A stretch of DNA of 5,947 nt, from assembly GCA_002733385.1 (NCBI GenBank), contig NVVO01000015.1, positions 60,823 to 66,769 of the forward strand, in the 5' to 3' direction. The notes under the pieces are model-generated. The model saw nothing but the letters and a program-made list of their open reading frames with translations. It was not told the origin of the DNA and did not search any database. The stretch comes from Robiginitomaculum sp. GTDB lineage: Bacteria > Pseudomonadota > Alphaproteobacteria > Caulobacterales > Maricaulaceae. Made by a program: the position numbers and the translations under genes. Positions 1-5,302 of this stretch are shown piece by piece (position 1 is the first letter of the stretch; each line of letters opens with the position of its first letter).

Positions 1-541
1 GCTCTTGTGTATTGCCAAAGCGTAATTGACCACCCACGAGCGGCCGTCCGTCACATCCGCCTTGCGTATAAAGCACGGGCAAGAGCGTCAGGCCGATACC
101 GCTGATCTGTGCTGCTGCTGCAATCCGGTGGGCAGTTTCCGCGAGATTGTCATAGACCTGTCCGCCAATCTGGTGGTGCAAATAATGAAATTCCGCTACG
201 GCGGCAAACCCGGCTTCCAGCATTTCCATGTATAAATAGGCGGCAATGGCTTCAATATCGTCCGGGGTGATTTGGTCGACAAACCGGTACATAATATCGC
301 GCCAAGTCCAAAAACTGTCGTGCGGGTTTGGGCCTCGGCTTTCGCTTAGACCCGCCATTGCTTTTTGAAAGGCGTGGGAATGGATGTTGGCGGGTGCCGG
401 CAAGAGAACGTCAAATACTTCGCCTCTTGCTTCACTGTCAAATTCGAGGGCCGAAATAATGCCGTCTTTGCCAATGGTGATGCGCACATTTTGCCGCCAC
501 CCGTCTGATGTCAAAACCTGTTTGGCCCAGTAAACTGCCAT
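1..541 (-). CDS. hutF: Formimidoylglutamate deiminase HutF, partial (C-terminus beyond left edge)
   Basis: Reading the minus strand from ATG at 541 gives 180 uninterrupted codons that run off the window, so only the N-terminal part of an expected protein of about 450 residues is present. The family hydrolyses N-formimino-L-glutamate to N-formyl-L-glutamate plus ammonia in cytoplasmic histidine breakdown, using an amidohydrolase-type metal site. Visible motifs: NIHSHAFQKAMAGL at residues 52-65, containing the HxH metal-binding pair H54/H56; DSFWTWRDIMYRF at 75-87; EMLEAGFAAVAEFHYLHH at 106-123; and LTLLPVLY at 151-158. These match HutF specifically rather than other amidohydrolases. The usual P-G before the HxH loop reads P-A-P here. 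The start is supported by GAGG (548-551 on the complement) 6 nt upstream. It is divergent from hutG, the next enzyme in the pathway. Confidence 0.93.
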   Translation of the reverse strand, partial: MAVYWAKQVLTSDGWRQNVRITIGKDGIISALEFDSEARGEVFDVLLPAPANIHSHAFQKAMAGLSESRGPNPHDSFWTWRDIMYRFVDQITPDDIEAIAAYLYMEMLEAGFAAVAEFHYLHHQIGGQVYDNLAETAHRIAAAAQISGIGLTLLPVLYTQGGCDGRPLVGGQLRFGNTQE

Positions 542-547
542 TTTTAA

Positions 548-551
548 CCTC
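548..551 (-). promoter_or_regulatory. Ribosome binding site of hutF
   Basis: The minus strand reads GAGG followed by TTAAAA and then ATG, a 6-nt spacing. It supports the ATG at 541 as the hutF start. Confidence 0.6.
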
Positions 552-573
552 GTGTCTAAACATTGAAACTAAA

Positions 574-602
574 TTGCCAATGGGTTCAAAGCAATATAGA
601 AT
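574..602 (+). promoter_or_regulatory. Putative sigma-70-type promoter of hutG, start point at the ATG
   Basis: A -35 like TTGCCA (574-579, five of six consensus bases) and a -10 like TAGAAT (597-602, five of six) are separated by exactly 17 bp. A start 6-7 nt after the -10 falls on 609-610, the first bases of the hutG ATG. No Shine-Dalgarno is seen in front of hutG, consistent with leaderless translation. The elements were read by eye; no transcript data are available. Confidence 0.5.
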
Positions 603-608
603 TCACCC

Positions 609-1415
609 ATGAACATGAATACGCAACCCGTCCACATTATTAAAGGGAATAGCCCGATAATTCTGGCCATGCCCCATACGGGTATATATGTTCCCGGCCA
701 TATCAAGAAAACCCTCAATGCCAATGGCCGCAGTTTGGCAGACACGGATTGGCATGTGGACAGGCTGTACCGAGGGCTTTTGCCCGGCGCCACCATCATA
801 AGGGCGAATTTCCACCGCTATGTTATAGACGCTAACCGTGACCCGTCCGGCAAGAGCTTGTATCCCGGCCAAAACACCACGGAGCTATGCCCGCTCACCG
901 ATTTTAACGGCGACAAAATCTATAAAAAAGGCCGAGAGCCAGATATAGACGAAATTACGCGAAGGCAATTGCACTATCATACACCCTATCATTTGGCCAT
1001 GCAGACCGAGATAAAGCGCCTTCGCCGCGTCCACAACAACATCGTGCTGTTTGATTGCCATTCCATTCGTTCACAAGCACCGTTTTTGTTTGCTGGCACA
1101 TTGCCGGATTTCAATATTGGCACAAATGGCGGCACAACATGCGACCCAAGCCTAGAAAAAATCGTGGTGGACATTTGCCACAAGGCACAAGGATATACCA
1201 GCGTCCTCAATGGCCGCTTTAAAGGGGGATGGACCACCCGCCATACCGGCGACCCCAAAGCCGGGATCCATGCAATTCAAATGGAATTGGCACAACAAAC
1301 CTATATGGACGAAACCAAACCCTGGGCATACCAGGCCGCTCGCGCTCGTACCTTGCGCAGGGTTTTGCGCAAGGTGTTGCACGCGCTGTCAGACAGCCTG
1401 TCAAATTTTCGTTAG
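609..1415 (+). CDS. hutG: N-formylglutamate deformylase HutG
   Basis: The 268-residue protein has the usual family length. It hydrolyses N-formyl-L-glutamate to L-glutamate and formate, the last step of the five-step histidine pathway, in the cytoplasm. Motifs in order: MPHTG (21-25), LADTDWHVDRLY (43-54), HRYVIDANRDPSG (69-81), SLYPGQNTTELCPLTDF (83-99), LFDCHSIRS (147-155), LPDFNIGTNGG (165-175), LNGRFKGGWTTRHTGDP (200-216) and IQMELAQQTYMDE (223-235). H23, the DCH at 149-151 and E226 sit in the motifs expected to hold metal and catalytic residues of this metallohydrolase family. ATG 609 is the first start after an in-frame stop at 597-599; ATG 615 is an alternative. No ribosome binding site is visible. 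It lies divergent to hutF rather than in an operon with it, and its stop overlaps the converging aminopeptidase gene. Confidence 0.95.
   Translation: MNMNTQPVHIIKGNSPIILAMPHTGIYVPGHIKKTLNANGRSLADTDWHVDRLYRGLLPGATIIRANFHRYVIDANRDPSGKSLYPGQNTTELCPLTDFNGDKIYKKGREPDIDEITRRQLHYHTPYHLAMQTEIKRLRRVHNNIVLFDCHSIRSQAPFLFAGTLPDFNIGTNGGTTCDPSLEKIVVDICHKAQGYTSVLNGRFKGGWTTRHTGDPKAGIHAIQMELAQQTYMDETKPWAYQAARARTLRRVLRKVLHALSDSLSNFR
1350..1375. repeat. Perfect 10-bp inverted repeat (hairpin) in the 3' end of hutG
   Basis: ACCTTGCGCA (1350-1359) and TGCGCAAGGT (1366-1375) are exact reverse complements with a 6-nt loop, GGGTTT. It lies inside hutG codons for the basic C-terminal helix, and 37-62 nt past the stop of the converging aminopeptidase gene, so it could fold in that gene's 3' untranslated RNA. 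No T-run follows on either strand, so it is not a classical intrinsic terminator. A second short palindrome, GCTGTCAGACAGC, lies at 1385-1397. Confidence 0.6.
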
Positions 1416-2824
1416 CCCCCGTTTTTCAACCCCCCATTCTTCAACCAATGAAACAAAGCGCGCACGGCGAATATTTCTCCGCCTTTGGGGCGGGATGGGT
1501 TGGCGCTTTGGTTCCAGCCATAAACATCAAAATGCATCCAGGCCTGGTCATCACCAATAAATTTTTCTAAAAATAATGCCGCCGTAATACAGCCGGCAAA
1601 ACTATTGCCCGCATTTTTCATATCGGCAATAGGGGAAGATAGCATACGCATATAAGGCGCCCAAAGTGGCATGGGCCATAATGGGTCTTTGTGGCTATCG
1701 GCTTGCGCCAAAATAGCTTCTATGGGTGCTTTACGGTTGGAAAAGAAAGGCACTAATATTGGCCCCAGCGCCACCCGCGCCGCACCTGTGAGGGTGGCAA
1801 AATCCATGATTAAACCCGGTTTATCTTCAGAAGCCCGGGTCAAAGCATCGCCCAAAACCAACCGGCCCTCGGCGTCGGTATTATCAATTTCGACGCTCAG
1901 CCCCTTGCGCGACGACAATATATCACCGGGTCTGAACGCATTGCCAGATACCGCGTTTTCGGCCACGGCCAGCAAAACATGCAAATGTATGGGTAATTTT
2001 GCCGCCATGATCATTTCTGCCAAAGCCAAAGCATGGGCAGCTCCGCCCATATCTTTTTTCATGATCCGCATGCCCGCCGCAGATTTCATATTGACCCCAC
2101 CGGAATCGAACGTAACGCCCTTGCCGATGATTGCCAGACTTGGGGCGTCTTTCTCCCCCCATGTAAATTCTACCAAGCGCGGTTTTTCGTGGGCCGCCCG
2201 CCCGACCGCATGGATCATGGGATAATTGTCTTTCAGCAAGTTTTTGCCAATAGTCGCTTTAAAACGTGCGCCGTATGTTTCGGCCAGTTTTTTGGCCTCC
2301 CGGTGCAAGGCCTTTGGGCCCATATCAGCGGCGGGCGTGTTGATCAAATCCCGGCCTCTATTGGCGGCCTTGACAATAGCCATGGTTTCGTCCGGTCGCA
2401 TATCCGGCGTTAATACCAAAGTCGGCGGGGTCGGGGTTTGTTTGAGATAACGGTTGAATGTGTAGGCGCCCAAACCCCAAGCGGTGGCGATCAGGGCTTT
2501 GTCAAAATCTTCAGGCGCAGTCGCTATTTGGTAAAATCCGGCTTGCAGTTTCTCGGCCAACATACCAGCCTGTAAAGCACTGTCCGAATAACCATCTGAA
2601 TTTTGCCCAACCCCAAACAATACCAAAGCCACTTCACCTGTGTCGGCGGGGACCAAAACCGCTTGCCCGGAGCCACCGGTGAAATTGTGGGCATTTGCAT
2701 ATGCTTGTCCCACCGGATCAAGGCTAGCAAGCAATGGCCCGGCCTGTTTGGGCCGACATATATGTATGGGTGTTACAGTTTTGCCTTTGGGTACGGCTCC
2801 AGATTTAATAAAATATGATGTCAT
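1412..2824 (-). CDS. Leucyl aminopeptidase family protein (peptidase M17)
   Basis: The 470-residue protein has an M17 layout: a variable N-terminal domain (about 1-150) and a catalytic C-terminal domain. It should remove N-terminal residues from peptides in the cytoplasm using two divalent metals. The signature set is complete: GKGVTFDSGG (234-243) with K235 and D240, K247, KKDMGGAA (256-263) with D258, and NTDAEGRLVLGDAL (315-328) with D317, E319 and R321. All are offset by exactly 35 from the Escherichia coli PepA residues K270, D275, K282, D293, D352, E354 and R356. Further M17 wording: SGNAFRPGDIL (293-303), DFATLTGAARVALG (341-354) and NSFAGCITAALFL (407-419). The length and short N-domain fit the second, PepB-like M17 protein of alphaproteobacteria more than classical PepA, so no symbol is given. 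The start has GGAAAG 6 nt upstream. The C-terminus ends in a duplicated LKNGG. Confidence 0.93.
   Translation of the reverse strand: MTSYFIKSGAVPKGKTVTPIHICRPKQAGPLLASLDPVGQAYANAHNFTGGSGQAVLVPADTGEVALVLFGVGQNSDGYSDSALQAGMLAEKLQAGFYQIATAPEDFDKALIATAWGLGAYTFNRYLKQTPTPPTLVLTPDMRPDETMAIVKAANRGRDLINTPAADMGPKALHREAKKLAETYGARFKATIGKNLLKDNYPMIHAVGRAAHEKPRLVEFTWGEKDAPSLAIIGKGVTFDSGGVNMKSAAGMRIMKKDMGGAAHALALAEMIMAAKLPIHLHVLLAVAENAVSGNAFRPGDILSSRKGLSVEIDNTDAEGRLVLGDALTRASEDKPGLIMDFATLTGAARVALGPILVPFFSNRKAPIEAILAQADSHKDPLWPMPLWAPYMRMLSSPIADMKNAGNSFAGCITAALFLEKFIGDDQAWMHFDVYGWNQSANPSRPKGGEIFAVRALFHWLKNGGLKNGG
1415..1444. repeat. 15-bp tandem duplication at the aminopeptidase C-terminus
   Basis: Two adjacent 15-bp units (1415-1429 and 1430-1444) match at 12 of 15 positions and encode LKNGG twice at residues 461-470. 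The last copy pushes the aminopeptidase stop into the end of hutG. Confidence 0.7.
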
Positions 2825-2862
2825 GGCGGCTTTCCAGTTTTTACAAAGGGTAAATATGTCGA

Positions 2863-2890
2863 ATTATCTGTGTTCTTTTACATTTGTTAA
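2863..2890 (-). promoter_or_regulatory. Putative sigma-70-type promoter of the M17 aminopeptidase
   Basis: On the minus strand, TTAACA (2885-2890, five of six consensus bases) and GATAAT (2863-2868, five of six) are 16 bp apart. Transcription would begin near 2856, giving a leader of about 32 nt with GGAAAG before ATG 2824. The -35 overlaps the CtrA-like motif at 2887-2901. Confidence 0.5.
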
Positions 2891-2901
2891 CCAAATCTTG
2901 A
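2887..2901 (+). promoter_or_regulatory. CtrA-like motif (TTAA-N7-TTGA) between divergent genes
   Basis: TTAA (2887-2890), seven bases, then TTGA (2898-2901) differs by one base from the alphaproteobacterial CtrA consensus TTAA-N7-TTAA. It overlaps the -35 of the aminopeptidase promoter and lies 55 bp before the TadD-like gene. TTGACG at 2898-2903 could serve as a -35 for that gene, but I see no good -10 at 16-18 bp. A short motif like this arises by chance fairly often. Confidence 0.25.
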
Positions 2902-2946
2902 CGCGGTGCAACAAGACTCGTCGAAATATCATATTAAAGGACTTTT

Positions 2947-2951
2947 GGAGG
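2947..2951 (+). promoter_or_regulatory. Ribosome binding site deciding the lipoprotein start
   Basis: GGAGG with 5 nt to ATG 2957. The upstream in-frame ATG at 2906 has no such signal and would place 17 polar residues before the signal peptide. Confidence 0.8.
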
Positions 2952-2956
2952 CGAAG

Positions 2957-4504
2957 ATGGTAAAATTGAACATCACAAAAACCCTGTTATGCGGTGTCGG
3001 GCTTTTGGGGTTGGGCGGATGTAGCCTTGCCAGTCTTCCGGGTGGGTACATGCCCATAGAAAAACAAGCGGTTCGCGATTTAAATACGGCCAATTACACC
3101 CCGCGCTCTGCGCAAGAGCGAGCGGCAATCCTGACCCAGGATTTGTTTGCCCAGGCGGCGTTCTGGTCACGGGAATATGATCTCAACCCGGCTGATCTTG
3201 AAGCGGCTGTCAATTTGGCCAATACCCTGCGCCGGCTTGACAACCCCTATAAAGCCATAGAGGTCGCCCAAACCACACGGGCTTTATATCCGCGCAATGT
3301 CGAGCTTATGATAGAATTGGCGGCCGCGTATATCGCCAGCAACAAGCCTAATCAAGCCCTGCCAATCATCGATAACGCCCTTGGTCAGCGGCAAGATATA
3401 GCCCGCTTGTGGTCATTGAAAGGCGCGGTTCTAGACCAGTTTGAACAATTTGACCAAGCCCGCCAACATTACTCAAAAGCGCTATCTCTGGCTCCGAACG
3501 ATCCGGGGATTATTGGCAATGTCGGTCTTTCCTACGCCCTGGAAGGCGACCCTAAAACGGCAGAAATCTGGTTGCGCCGTGCGGCCAGCATGCCCGGTGC
3601 CAGTCCCAGTGTCCGGCAAAACTTATCCCTGGTTTTAGGCCTGCAAAATAAATTCGATGAAGCCGAGACATGGGCCGCCCGTGATTTGGGTCAGGAAGCG
3701 GCGAGTAACAATATGTCCTATCTGCGCCAACTTCGTAGCGCGAAGTCCCCCCAAACCACACGTGTAACACCAACCCCGCAAACTTACACAAGACCACAAA
3801 CATATAATAAGCAAACCGCGAACAGTTCAGCCTCGCTTCGCCAAACTGCTTTGGCAGGACGCACGGGCTATCAAATGCAGTCTCAGTATCCGGTTGCGCC
3901 CACTCAAATCAAACGGCCAAGCGCCCTAGTACAAAATACCAACCCCTATGGCCAAATGGCTAAGCCTGCTGATAATTTAAATATGATAAGCGGTGTAACC
4001 CTCAATAATAATGGATCCGGAAGGGCCCCTTACATTGCACCAAATGCGGCTAGAGCCATACCACTTTCATCACCACAAAATTATGGCCAACCTGTTCAGC
4101 TAAGATCAAACCCAGCCCCGCGATCGCAGGAAGTGCCACGTGTGCAAAATGTATTGGGGCGCATAGCAAGATACAATACGCCAAAAACCACTATCGCCCA
4201 ACAACAACGCCAGCAACTTGCCGCCCGCGCTCAAAACCAGTATCAGTATCAATCTCAATATCAATCTCCGGTACAACAAAGGCAAGCCAACCAATACCAA
4301 AATGGATATGTTAACAATCAGGCGTCTCCGATGCGAAGCCTGCCTTTTGTGCAACCAACACCGCACAATGTTCCAACCAGATCAGGCGGGCCAGCGACCC
4401 ACCCGGCAACATATTATGGACAAGTAGGACCCGCCGCCCAGCCGACCCTCCAGCCCGGCGCGCCTACACAAAGCAGAACCCCCGCACGGCAACGACGACG
4501 CTAG
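2957..4504 (+). CDS. tadD: TadD-like TPR lipoprotein with long Q/N/P/Y-rich tail
   Basis: From ATG 2957 the protein has 515 residues. Residues 1-21 form a lipoprotein signal peptide (K3/K8, hydrophobic 9-19) ending in the lipobox LGGC with C22 as the lipidated cysteine; the next residue is Ser, which fits the outer membrane. Residues 77-245 hold about five TPR units (roughly 77-111, 113-146, 147-180, 181-214, 215-245). Wording such as LSLAPNDPGIIGNVGLSYAL (176-195) and LPGA-like SMPGASPSVRQNLSLVLGLQ (211-230), closing with YLRQLR at 255-260, is typical of TadD, the Flp/Tad pilus assembly lipoprotein. TadD proteins usually end near here at about 250-300 residues. This one continues for some 250 residues of low-complexity sequence ending RQRRR, probably disordered. 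No other tad gene is in the window, so the symbol is tentative. Confidence 0.8.
   Translation: MVKLNITKTLLCGVGLLGLGGCSLASLPGGYMPIEKQAVRDLNTANYTPRSAQERAAILTQDLFAQAAFWSREYDLNPADLEAAVNLANTLRRLDNPYKAIEVAQTTRALYPRNVELMIELAAAYIASNKPNQALPIIDNALGQRQDIARLWSLKGAVLDQFEQFDQARQHYSKALSLAPNDPGIIGNVGLSYALEGDPKTAEIWLRRAASMPGASPSVRQNLSLVLGLQNKFDEAETWAARDLGQEAASNNMSYLRQLRSAKSPQTTRVTPTPQTYTRPQTYNKQTANSSASLRQTALAGRTGYQMQSQYPVAPTQIKRPSALVQNTNPYGQMAKPADNLNMISGVTLNNNGSGRAPYIAPNAARAIPLSSPQNYGQPVQLRSNPAPRSQEVPRVQNVLGRIARYNTPKTTIAQQQRQQLAARAQNQYQYQSQYQSPVQQRQANQYQNGYVNNQASPMRSLPFVQPTPHNVPTRSGGPATHPATYYGQVGPAAQPTLQPGAPTQSRTPARQRRR
4238..4267 (+). repeat. Short tandem repeat coding QYQYQSQYQS
   Basis: Within the lipoprotein tail (residues 428-437), two 12-bp units, 4244-4255 and 4256-4267, differ at one base (CAG versus CAA), preceded by a half unit. 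This suggests the tail grew partly by slippage. Confidence 0.65.
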
Positions 4505-4543
4505 AGGTGTTGAGGCGAGATGTTTTGTGTGTAAGTGAATTCT

Positions 4544-4565
4544 ATTGGCAGAAAATTGGCACAAA
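4544..4565 (+). repeat. 11-bp tandem repeat downstream of the lipoprotein gene
   Basis: ATTGGCAGAAA (4544-4554) is followed directly by ATTGGCACAAA (4555-4565), ten of eleven identical. The surrounding 211-bp gap, 4505-4715, otherwise holds only the tRNA promoter; I see no convincing terminator for the lipoprotein gene. Confidence 0.5.
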
Positions 4566-4638
4566 ACGGCCCAATAAATTTGTCCAACGATCTACAAATA
4601 AGCGCGCCCAAATAAATCCCCCAGCCTGATTTTCGCTC

Positions 4639-4667
4639 TTGGCAGACCGAAAGATTTGGCCTATAGC
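4639..4667 (+). promoter_or_regulatory. Promoter of the tRNA gene
   Basis: TTGGCA (4639-4644, five of six consensus bases) and TATAGC (4662-4667, four of six) are exactly 17 bp apart. The start would be near 4674, leaving a leader of about 42 nt before the mature tRNA. The bases after the -10 are C-rich (ACCCGCC), like the GC-rich discriminators of stringently controlled stable-RNA promoters. Confidence 0.6.
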
Positions 4668-4715
4668 ACCCGCCTGCCAGCTAGGCCCTCAGGCAGAGCC
4701 TAAAGAACGAACATT

Positions 4716-4792
4716 GGTGGGGTAGCTCAGTTGGTTAGAGCGCAGGACTCATAATCCTGAGGTCGAGAGTTCAAATCTCTCTCCCACCACCA
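4716..4792 (+). tRNA. tRNA with anticodon CAU (elongator Met, or Ile2 read with lysidine)
   Basis: A complete cloverleaf of 77 nt including encoded CCA. Acceptor stem GGTGGGG (4716-4722) pairs with TCCCACC (4782-4788) with one G-T pair; D arm GCTC/GAGC (4725-4728, 4738-4741); anticodon stem CAGGA/TCCTG (4743-4747, 4755-4759) with loop CTCATAA and anticodon CAT at 4750-4752; T arm GAGAG/CTCTC (4765-4769, 4777-4781) with loop TTCAAAT; discriminator A4789; CCA 4790-4792. It is not initiator tRNA: position 1 pairs with 72 and the three G-C pairs of the initiator anticodon stem are missing. CAU is shared by elongator methionine tRNA and by the isoleucine tRNA modified by TilS; sequence alone read by eye does not settle which. 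Confidence 0.95.
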
Positions 4793-4822
4793 TTTAAGTC
4801 TATTATTTCAATAACATAGGCG

Positions 4823-4854
4823 AATTTAAATTTCAAGAACATTTAAATTTTTTT
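4823..4854 (+). terminator. AT-rich hairpin with T-run downstream of the tRNA
   Basis: AATTTAAAT (4823-4831) and ATTTAAATT (4841-4849) are exact reverse complements around a 9-nt loop, followed by TTTTTC. The position, 31 nt past the tRNA, suits a terminator, but the stem is all A-T and would be weak. Confidence 0.35.
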
Positions 4855-4868
4855 CTAAACTTGTTCTC

Positions 4869-4890
4869 AGTAAGCAAATAGTAAGCAGAT
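4869..4890 (+). repeat. 11-bp tandem direct repeat near the tRNA 3' end
   Basis: AGTAAGCAAAT (4869-4879) and AGTAAGCAGAT (4880-4890) match at ten of eleven bases and share the core AGTAAGCA, one helical turn apart, 77 nt past the tRNA. Such spaced short repeats beside a tRNA resemble integrase arm-type sites, but no integrase is present in the window to confirm this. Confidence 0.5.
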
Positions 4891-4934
4891 TTGTACCGCT
4901 CAACATATTTTTTAGGCAGACTAATCGGAGTTAC

Positions 4935-4964
4935 CGATCCGCAACTCTTAGAAATTGCCTCTAA
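4935..4964 (+). repeat. Copy A of a diverged 30-bp direct repeat
   Basis: Matches 5824-5853 at 25 of 30 positions without gaps and in the same orientation; the most conserved blocks are CTTAG and AATTGCC. Similarity fades at both ends. The two copies bracket about 860 bp that hold the minus-strand remnant and the unknown plus-strand gene. Copy A lies 10 bp past the stop of the minus-strand ORF. Confidence 0.6.
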
Positions 4965-4974
4965 TCGAAGAGAC

Positions 4975-5196
4975 TTAACCTAGGTTTTGAGCTTCAATGT
5001 TCCCGAATGAAACACGTCCGAACAGTCCGTTTGCCGTCAGACAGTTTGAAGTTTTAAAATAAAAGTGTCTTACGGATTGCAGTTCAATTATTTTTGTTTG
5101 AACTTCGTTGGAAACCTTGAGTCCTAACATGCTTTTCGTAATATCCGTTGCAGCTTGAAGGCTGGTCGTAAATGCTGCTATTGCTGACATATCCAT
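4975..5196 (-). CDS. Small hypothetical protein, apparently cut-off remnant
   Basis: From ATG 5196 the ORF has 73 codons; a TTG at 5211 would add five. Residues 1-40 read as an amphipathic helix region (SAIAAFTTSLQAATDITKSM and then LGLKVSNEVQTKIIELQ). They resemble, from memory, the N-terminus of small phage- and island-associated hypothetical proteins of the pattern 'L..A.DI.K.M.GL......Q.K.IELQ', which normally continue as a longer helical protein. Here residues 41-73 lose that character (aromatic, Asn- and Gly-rich) and run to a stop next to repeat A, so the 3' part looks replaced after about 5077. Neither other frame restores a helical continuation. No strong ribosome binding site; a GAG lies 10 nt upstream. 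Function unknown; whether it is still expressed is uncertain. Confidence 0.45.
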   Translation of the reverse strand: MDMSAIAAFTTSLQAATDITKSMLGLKVSNEVQTKIIELQSVRHFYFKTSNCLTANGLFGRVSFGNIEAQNLG

Positions 5197-5302
5197 AGAA
5201 TCGTTGCTCAAAGAGTTACGTTTAGGGGCGCAGGTTAAACTACTCGTCGGGTCACCATAGTCCTGCTTATATATACTTGATTATAGGGTAAATTTGGCTA
5301 CG

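Noticed and set aside
26..235. Plus-strand ORF of 69 codons
   Set aside because: Lies opposite the hutF reading frame, which shows clear family motifs; it is a shadow.
1671..2225. Plus-strand ORF of 184 codons, and 2033-2413
   Set aside because: Both are antisense to the M17 aminopeptidase catalytic domain, whose motifs are unmistakable; neither has recognisable protein character.
2906..2956. Upstream in-frame ATG giving a 532-residue lipoprotein
   Set aside because: It would put a polar extension before the signal peptide, and the strong GGAGG serves ATG 2957.
4106..4366. Minus-strand hydrophobic ORF of 86 codons
   Set aside because: It is the antisense of the Q/Y/N-rich tail; Leu/Ile-rich shadows are expected opposite CAA and AAT codons.
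4682..4702. TAGGC/GCCTA stem just before the tRNA
   Set aside because: Only 5 bp with no T-run and inside the tRNA leader; too weak to call a terminator or attenuator.
4885..4983. Plus-strand open frame ending in DPQLLEIASNRRDLT
   Set aside because: Only 32 codons with no start codon and a stop directly upstream; noted only because it covers repeat A.
4997..5062. Plus-strand 21-residue ORF starting MFPNETRPNS
   Set aside because: No ribosome binding site and no recognisable family; too short to support.
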